Assembly (NCBI GenBank): GCA_016806645.1
Contig: JACSYO010000977.1
Span: 616,070 to 680,069, forward strand
Direction: 5' to 3'
Origin: Ophiodon elongatus
Taxonomy: Eukaryota > Chordata > Actinopteri > Perciformes > Hexagrammidae
Length of the DNA stretch: 64,000 nt
The notes under the pieces are model-generated. The model saw only the letters and a program-made list of their open reading frames with translations. It was not told the DNA's origin and made no database searches. The position numbers were made by a program, and so were the translations under genes. This document shows, piece after piece, positions 54,401-63,400 of this stretch (position 1 is its first letter; every line of letters starts with the position of its first letter).

Positions 54401-57400
54401 CTACTACTCTTTGGACAAAGTCTTGCATAGCTCGGAATCCAGTTCTAGTACCATCAGATCCATCCAACAAGAACACAACATCTCTTCCTTTTGGCTGTGT
54501 CACCACTGGGGAACATATAATTTAAGACATATTTAGGTTCATGTGTCAAACAGTTACCGTACGAAAGCCAGATGATAAAAGTTAACCGCAAGGTTTTTTC
54601 AAATTTACTCTAATAATCCAGGCTCAACTATTTTTTCAAAGTTGCTCTGGCTGACCTGAACTTCGAGAAATACTATTTAATACGGTTCAATTTGACATAC
54701 TACCATGATCTTAAAATGTAAATTTAGTCACATTCTTACCAGTTACTGTTGGTGTCATGGGCGTGGCCCTCACTAGTGCTGTGCCCATTAATGAGGAGAG
54801 TTGTTCTTGGACACTGGGGAGGTCAGTGAACTCAGACACGGATAGAGTGTAATTAGGGTCCTGTGTTATTTTCCGCAGCTCTCCACTGTCGGAACTCCTT
54901 GTTCCAATGCCAATGACAATGATGCCCTGCTGTTTGAGAACAGAGGCTGGAGTATCTACATTGTCAAAAGACCTTCCACCATTTAGTAGGATCAATATCT
55001 GCGGAACACCTTGCAGGTGCCTACTCCCGGCTTGGTTTGTAAAGACGTTGTCCCTGACGTATTGGAGGGCGGCCCCGGTGTTGAGGGGTCTGCCTCCTCT
55101 GTGTCTCAGCCCTCTTACCGAATCCACAATATCTTCTTTTGTGGTGTGTGTATTCAAATAGAAATCGACCTCTGTATCTCTACTGTATTGGACTACAGAG
55201 ACACGGTCTTTGCTTTCTCCCACATCGAGTTTCTCAACCACTTTCTCAACAAAATCACGCATAGCAGGGAAGCCATTCCTTGTGCTCAGAACCATCCAGA
55301 AGGAAAACAATATCCTTTTTGGTAGTGTCAACTGAGAAAAAGACAGGAAGACAACAAATAAAAAACATTGCGAAAGGCACGCTCGTGTACTACTAATAAA
55401 GTGATAAACTATTTTCTGAAAAGCACAAACATTGCTTTCTCAAATTTTTAACAGTAAGTAAGTACACCACAACCTTTTTTAACAAAACAAAATTGAGCTA
55501 CAAAGGCATTTCACTGGATTCATTTCCCTCAATAGTAGGTGAAACTAGTCAGCTAGCATTTCATGCCAGCAAGAGGCTGGTTTACATACCAAGTACAGTT
55601 GGTGATTCTGGTACAGTTGGTGATTCTGGGGTGACGTCAATAACCACAGCCTCCAAGGAGGACTGAAGTTGCTGTTCGATACGTTGAAGGTCAGAGAAAT
55701 CAGACAGAGAGAGCAGAATTGCCATCGTGGGATATCTTCTGCAGTTCTCTGCTATCAGAACCCTTGGTTCCAATTGCAAAGGTCAACACACCCAGCTGTT
55801 TGAGAGCAGCGGCTGCTGCATCAACACTGTCAGAAGACCGTCCACCACTTAGCAATATCAGGACCTGTGGAACTCCTTCCAGGCGCCTGCTTCCGGCAGA
55901 GGCTGTGAAGACATTATCCCTCAAGTACTGGAGAGCTGCTCCAGTGTTGAGGGGTCTTCCGCCTTTGTGCCTCAAGCCTCTGACAATGTCAAGGATCTCG
56001 ACTTTTGTTGCGTATGTGTTCAAATAGAACTGGACAGCTGGATCTCTGCTGTACTGAACCACTGAGACACGGTCTTTGTTGTCATCCACACTGAGTCTCT
56101 CTACTACTCTTTGGACAAAGTCTTGCATAGCTCGGAATCCAGTTCTAGTACCATCAGATCCATCCAACAAGAACACAACATCTCTTCCTTTTGGCTGTGT
56201 CACCACTGGGGAACATATAATTTAAGACATATTTAGGTTCATGTGTCAAACAGTTACCGTACGAAAGCCAGATGATAAAAGTTAACCGCAAGGTTTTTTC
56301 AAATTTACTCTAATAATCCAGGCTCAACTATTTTTTCAAAGTTGCTCTGGCTGACCTGAACTTCGAGAAATACTATTTAATACGGTTCAATTTGACATAC
56401 TACCATGATCTTAAAATGTAAATTTAGTCACATTCTTACCAGTTACTGTTGGTGTCATGGGCGTGGCCCTCACTAGTGCTGTGCCCATTAATGAGGAGAG
56501 TTGTTCTTGGACACTGGGGAGGTCAGTGAACTCAGACACGGATAGAGTGTAATTAGGGTCCTGTGTTATTTTCCGCAGCTCTCCACTGTCGGAGCTCCTT
56601 GTTCCAATGCCAATGACAATGATGCCCTGCTGTTTGAGAACAGAGGCTGGAGTATCTACATTGTCAAAAGACCTTCCACCATTTAGTAGGATCAATATCT
56701 GCGGAACACCTTGCAGGTGCCTACTCCCGGCTTGGTTTGTAAAGACGTTGTCCCTGACGTATTGGAGGGCGGCCCCGGTGTTGAGGGGTCTGCCTCCTCT
56801 GTGTCTCAGCCCTCTTACCGAATCCACAATATCTTCTTTTGTGGTGTGTGTATTCAAATAGAAATCGACCTCTGTATCTCTACTGTATTGGACTACAGAG
56901 ACACGGTCTTTGCTTTCTCCCACATCGAGTTTCTCAACCACTTTCTCAACAAAATCACGCATAGCAGGGAAGCCATTCCTTGTGCTATCAGAACCATCCA
57001 GAAGGAAAACAATATCCTTTTTGGTAGTGTCAACTGAGAAAAAGACAGGAAGACAACAAATAAAAAACATTGCGAAAGGCACGCTCGTGTACTACTAATA
57101 AAGTGAAAAACTATTTTCTGAAAAGCACAAACATTGCTTTCTCAAATTTTTAACAGTAAGTAAGTACACCACAACCTTTTTTAACAAAACAAAATTGAGC
57201 TACAAAGGCATTTCACTGGATTCATTTCCCTCAATAGTAGGTGAAACTAGTCAGCTAGCATTTCATGCCAGCAAGAGGCTGGTTTACATACCAAGTACAG
57301 TTGGTGATTCTGGTACAGTTGGTGATTCTGGGGTGACGTCAATAACCACAGCCTCCAAGGAGGACTGAAGTTGCTGTTCGATACGTTCAAGGTCAGAGAA

Positions 57401-60400
57401 ATCAGACACAGAGAGAGCAGAATTGCCATCGTGGGATATCTTCTGCAGTTCTCTGCTATCAGAACCCTTGGTTCCAATTGCAAAGGTCAACACACCCAGC
57501 TGTTTGAGAGCAGCGGCTGCTGCATCAACACTGTCAGAAGACCGTCCACCACTTAGCAATATCAGGACCTGTGGAACTCCTTCCAGGCGCCTGCTTCCGG
57601 CAGAGGCTGTGAAGACATTATCCCTCAAGTACTGGAGAGCTGCTCCAGTGTTGAGGGGTCTTCCGCCTTTGTGCCTCAAGCCTCTGACAATGTCAAGGAT
57701 CTCGACTTTTGTTGCGTATGTGTTCAAATAGAACTGGACAGCTGGATCTCTGCTGTACTGAACCACTGAGACACGGTCTTTGTTGTCATCCACACTGAGT
57801 CTCTCTACTACTCTTTGGACAAAGTCTTGCATAGCTCGGAATCCAGTTCTAGTACCATCAGATCCATCCAACAAGAACACAACATCTCTTCCTTTTGGCT
57901 GTGTCACCACTGGGGAACATATAATTTAAGACATATTTAGGTTCATGTGTCAAACAGTTACCGTACGAAAGCCAGATGATAAAAGTTAACCGCAAGGTTT
58001 TTTCAAATTTACTCTAATAATCCAGGCTCAACTATTTTTTCAAAGTTGCTCTGGCTGACCTGAACTTCGAGAAATACTATTTAATACGGTTCAATTTGAC
58101 ATACTACCATGATCTTAAAATGTAAATTTAGTCACATTCTTACCAGTTACTGTTGGTGTCATGGGCGTGGCCCTCACTAGTGCTGTGCCCATTAATGAGG
58201 AGAGTTGTTCTTGGACACTGGGGAGGTCAGTGAACTCAGACACGGATAGAGTGTAATTAGGGTCCTGTGTTATTTTCCGCAGCTCTCCACTGTCGGAACT
58301 CCTTGTTCCAATGCCAATGACAATGATGCCCTGCTGTTTGAGAACAGAGGCTGGAGTATCTACATTGTCAAAAGACCTTCCACCATTTAGTAGGATCAAT
58401 ATCTGCGGAACACCTTGCAGGTGCCTACTCCCGGCTTGGTTTGTAAAGACGTTGTCCCTGACGTATTGGAGGGCGGCCCCGGTGTTGAGGGGTCTGCCTC
58501 CTCTGTGTCTCAGCCCTCTTACCGAATCCACAATATCTTCTTTTGTGGTGTGTGTATTCAAATAGAAATCGACCTCTGTATCTCTACTGTATTGGACTAC
58601 AGAGACACGGTCTTTGCTTTCTCCCACATCGAGTTTCTCAACCACTTTCTCAACAAAATCACGCATAGCAGGGAAGCCATTCCTTGTGCTCTCAGAACCA
58701 TCCAGAAGGAAAACAATATCCTTTTTGGTAGTGTCAACTGAGAAAAAGACAGGAAGACAACAAATAAAAAACATTGCGAAAGGCACGCTCGTGTACTACT
58801 AATAAAGTGATAAACTATTTTCTGAAAAGCACAAACATTGCTTTCTCAAATTTTTAACAGTAAGTAAGTACACCACAACCTTTTTTAACAAAACAAAATT
58901 GAGCTACAAAGGCATTTCACTGGATTCATTTCCCTCAATAGTAGGTGAAACTAGTCAGCTAGCATTTCATGCCAGCAAGAGGCTGGTTTACATACCAAGT
59001 ACAGTTGGTGATTCTGGTACAGTTGGTGATTCTGGGGTGACGTCAATAACCACAGCCTCCAAGGAGGACTGAAGTTGCTGTTCGATACGTTGAAGGTCAG
59101 AGAAATCAGACACAGAGAGAGCAGAATTGCCATCGTGGGATATCTTCTGCAGTTCTCTGCTATCAGAACCCTTGGTTCCAATTGCAAAGGTCAACACACC
59201 CAGCTGTTTGAGAGCAGCGGCTGCTGCATCAACACTGTCAGAAGACCGTCCACCACTTAGCAATATCAGGACCTGTGGAACTCCTTCCAGGCGCCTGCTT
59301 CCGGCAGAGGCTGTGAAGACATTATCCCTCAAGTACTGGAGAGCTGCTCCAGTGTTGAGGGGTCTTCCGCCTTTGTGCCTCAAGCCTCTGACAATGTCAA
59401 GGATCTCGACTTTTGTTGCGTATGTGTTCAAATAGAACTGGACAGCTGGATCTCTGCTGTACTGAACCACTGAGACACGGTCTTTGTTGTCATCCACACT
59501 GAGTCTCTCTACTACTCTTTGGACAAAGTCTTGCATAGCTCGGAATCCAGTTCTAGTACCATCAGATCCATCCAACAAGAACACAACATCTCTTCCTTTT
59601 GGCTGTGTCACCACTGGGGAACATATAATTTAAGACATATTTAGGTTCATGTGTCAAACAGTTACCGTACGAAAGCCAGATGATAAAAGTTAACCGCAAG
59701 GTTTTTTCAAATTTACTCTAATAATCCAGGCTCAACTATTTTTTCAAAGTTGCTCTGGCTGACCTGAACTTCGAGAAATACTATTTAATACGGTTCAATT
59801 TGACATACTACCATGATCTTAAAATGTAAATTTAGTCACATTCTTACCAGTTACTCTTGGTGTCATGGGCGTGGCCCTCACTAGTGCTGTGCCCATTAAT
59901 GAGGAGAGTTGTTCTTGGACACTGGGGAGGTCAGTGAACTCAGACACGGATAGAGTGTAATTAGGGTCCTGTGTTATTTTCCGCAGCTCTCCACTGTCGG
60001 AACTCCTTGTTCCAATGCCAATGACAATGATGCCCTGCTGTTTGAGAACAGAGGCTGGAGTATCTACATTGTCAAAAGACCTTCCACCATTTAGTAGGAT
60101 CAATATCTGCGGAACACCTTGCAGGTGCCTACTCCCGGCTTGGTTTGTAAAGACGTTGTCCCTGACGTATTGGAGGGCGGCCCCGGTGTTGAGGGGTCTG
60201 CCTCCTCTGTGTCTCAGCCCTCTTACCGAATCCAAAATATCTTCTTTTGTGGTGTGTGCATTCAAATAGAAATCGACCTCTGTATCTCTACTGTATTGGA
60301 CTACAGAGACACGGTCTTTGCTTTCTCCCACATCGAGTTTCTCAACCACTTTCTCAACAAAATCACGCATAGCAGGGAAGCCATTCCTTGTGCTCTCAGA

Positions 60401-63400
60401 ACCATCCAGAAGGAAAACAATATCCTTTTTGGTAATGTCAACTGAGAAAAAGACAGGAAGACAACAAATAAAAAACATTGCGAAAGGCACGCTCATGTAC
60501 TACTAATAAATTGATAAACTATTTTCTGAAAAGCACAAACATTGCTTTCTCAAATTTCTAACAGTAAGTAAGTACAGCACAACCTTTTTTAACAAAACAA
60601 AATTGAGCTACAAAGGCATTTCACTGGATTCATTTCCCTCAATAGTAGGTGAAACTAGTCAGCTAGCATTTCATGCCAGCAAGAGGCTGGTTTACATACC
60701 AAGTACAGTTGGTGATTCTGGTACAGTTGGTGATTCTGGGGTGACGTCAATAACCACAGCCTCCAAGGAGGACTGAAGTTGCTGTTCGATACGTTGAAGG
60801 TCAGAAAAATCAGACACAGAGAGAGCAGAATTGCCATCGTGGGATATCTTCTGCAGTTCTCTGCTATCAGAACCCTTGGTTCCAATTGCAAAGGTCAACA
60901 CACCCAGCTGTTTGAGAGCAGCGGCTGCTGCATCAACACTGTCAGAAGACCGTCCACCACTTAGCAATATCAGGACCTGTGGAACTCCTTCCAGGCGCCT
61001 GCTTCCGGCAGAGGCTGTGAAGACATTATCCCTCAAGTACTGGAGAGCTGCTCCAGTGTTGAGGGGTCTTCCGCCTTTGTGCCTCAAGCCTCTGACAATG
61101 TCAAGGATCTCGACTTTTGTTGCGTATGTGTTCAAATAGAACTGGACAGCTGGATCTCTGCTGTACTGAACCACTGAGACACGGTCTTTGTTGTCATCCA
61201 CACTGAGTCTCTCTACTACTCTTTGGACAAAGTCTTGCATAGCTCGGAATCCAGTTCTAGTACCATCAGATCCATCCAACAAGAACACAACATCTCTTCC
61301 TTTTGGCTGTGTCACCACTGGGGAACATATAATTTAAGACATATTTAGGTTCATGTGTCAAACAGTTACCGTACGAAAGCCAGATGATAAAAGTTAACCG
61401 CAAGGTTTTTTCAAATTTACTCTAATAATCCAGGCTCAACTATTTTTTCAAAGTTGCTCTGGCTGACCTGAACTTCGAGAAATACTATTTAATACGGTTC
61501 AATTTGACATACTACCATGATCTTAAAATAAAATTTAGTCACATTCTTACCAGTTACTCTTGGTGTCATGGGCGTGGCCCTCACTAGTGCTGTGCCCATT
61601 AATGAGGAGAGTTGTTCTTGGACACTGGGGAGGTCAGTGAACTCAGACACGGATAGAGTGTAATTAGGGTCCTGTGTTATTTTCCGCAGCTCTCCACTGT
61701 CAGAACTCCTTGTTCCAATGCCAATGACAATGATGCCCTGCTGTTTGAGAACAGAGGCTGGAGTATCTACATTGTCAAAAGACCTTCCACCATTTAGTAG
61801 GATCAATATCTGCGGAACACCTTGCAGGTGCCTACTCCCGGCTTGGTTTGTAAAGACGTTGTCCCTGACGTATTGGAGGGCGGCCCCGGTGTTGAGGGGT
61901 CTGCCTCCTCTGTGTCTCAGCCCTCTTACCGAATCCACAATATCTTCTTTTGTGGTGTGTGTATTCAAATAGAAATTGACCTCTGTATCTCTACTGTATT
62001 GGACTACAGAGACACGGTCTTTGCTTTTTCCCACATTGAGTTTCTCAACCACTTTCTCAACAAAATCTCGCATAGCAGGGAAACCATTCCTTGTGCTATC
62101 AGAACCATCCAGAAGGAAAACAATATCTTTTTGGGTAGTGTCAACTGAGAAAAAGACAGGAAGAAAACAAATAAAAACCTTTGTGAAAGGCACGCTCGTG
62201 TACTACTAATGAAGTGATAAACTATTTTGTGAAAAGTACTACCATTGCCTTCTCAAATTTTTAACGGTAAGTAAGTACACCACAACCTTTTTTAATTAAA
62301 CAAAATTGAGCTACAAAGGCATTTCACTGAATTAATTTCCCTCAATAGTAGGTGGAACTATTCAGCTAGCATTTCAGGCCATCAAGAGGCCGTGCTTGTT
62401 AACATACCAAGTACAGTTGGTGAATCTGGGGTGACATCAATAACCACAGTCTTTAAAGAAGACTGAAGTTGTTGTTGGATACGTTGAAGGTCAGTGAAAT
62501 CAGACACAAAGAGAACAGAATTGGCATCGTGGGATATCTTTTGCAGTTCTCTACTGTCAGACCTCTTGGATCCAATTGCAAATGTCAAGACACCCAGCCG
62601 TTTGAGAGCAGCGGCTGGTGCATCAACACTGTCAAAAGACCGTCCGCCACTTAGCAATATCAGGACCTGAGGAACTCCTTCTTGTCGCCTGCTTCCAGCA
62701 GAGACCGAGAAGACATTATCCCTCAAGTACTGGAGAGCTGCTCCAGTGTTGAGGGGTCTTCCGCCTTTGTGCACCAATCCTCTGACAATGTCAAGGATCT
62801 CGACTTTTGTTTCGTATGTATTCAAATAGAACTGGACAGCTGGATCTCTGCTGTACTGAACCACTGAGACACGGTCTTTGTTGTCATCCACACTGAGTCT
62901 CTCTACTACTCTTTGGACAAAGTCTTGCATTGCTGGGAATCTAGTTTTAGTCCCATCAGATCCATCCAACATAAACACAATATCTCTTCCTGTTGGCTGT
63001 GTCTCTACTGCAGTAGATACAATTTGAGAGATTTTTAGATCTATGTGTCAAATGTTTTTTGGGCAAAAGTCAGATTTTTAAATCTAACCTCAAAATTTAC
63101 AAATTTCTTGTTTTAATGCTTGCACAACCTTTTCATCACATTGCGACTAGCTTAACTGAACTTAGAGGATTCACTTGATTACAGTTCAATTTGCGTCCTA
63201 ATTTGATTTTGAAAAATTAAAAATTGTCACTTTCTTACCAGTTACTGTTGGTGACATGGGAGTGAACCTCAATTGCCTTGTGCTCATTAAAAAGGAAAGC
63301 TCTTCTTGGACACTCGGGAGGTCAGTGAACTCAGACACCGATAGAGCGTAATTACGGTCATATGATATTTTCTGAAGCTCTCCACTGTCAGAGCTCCTTG

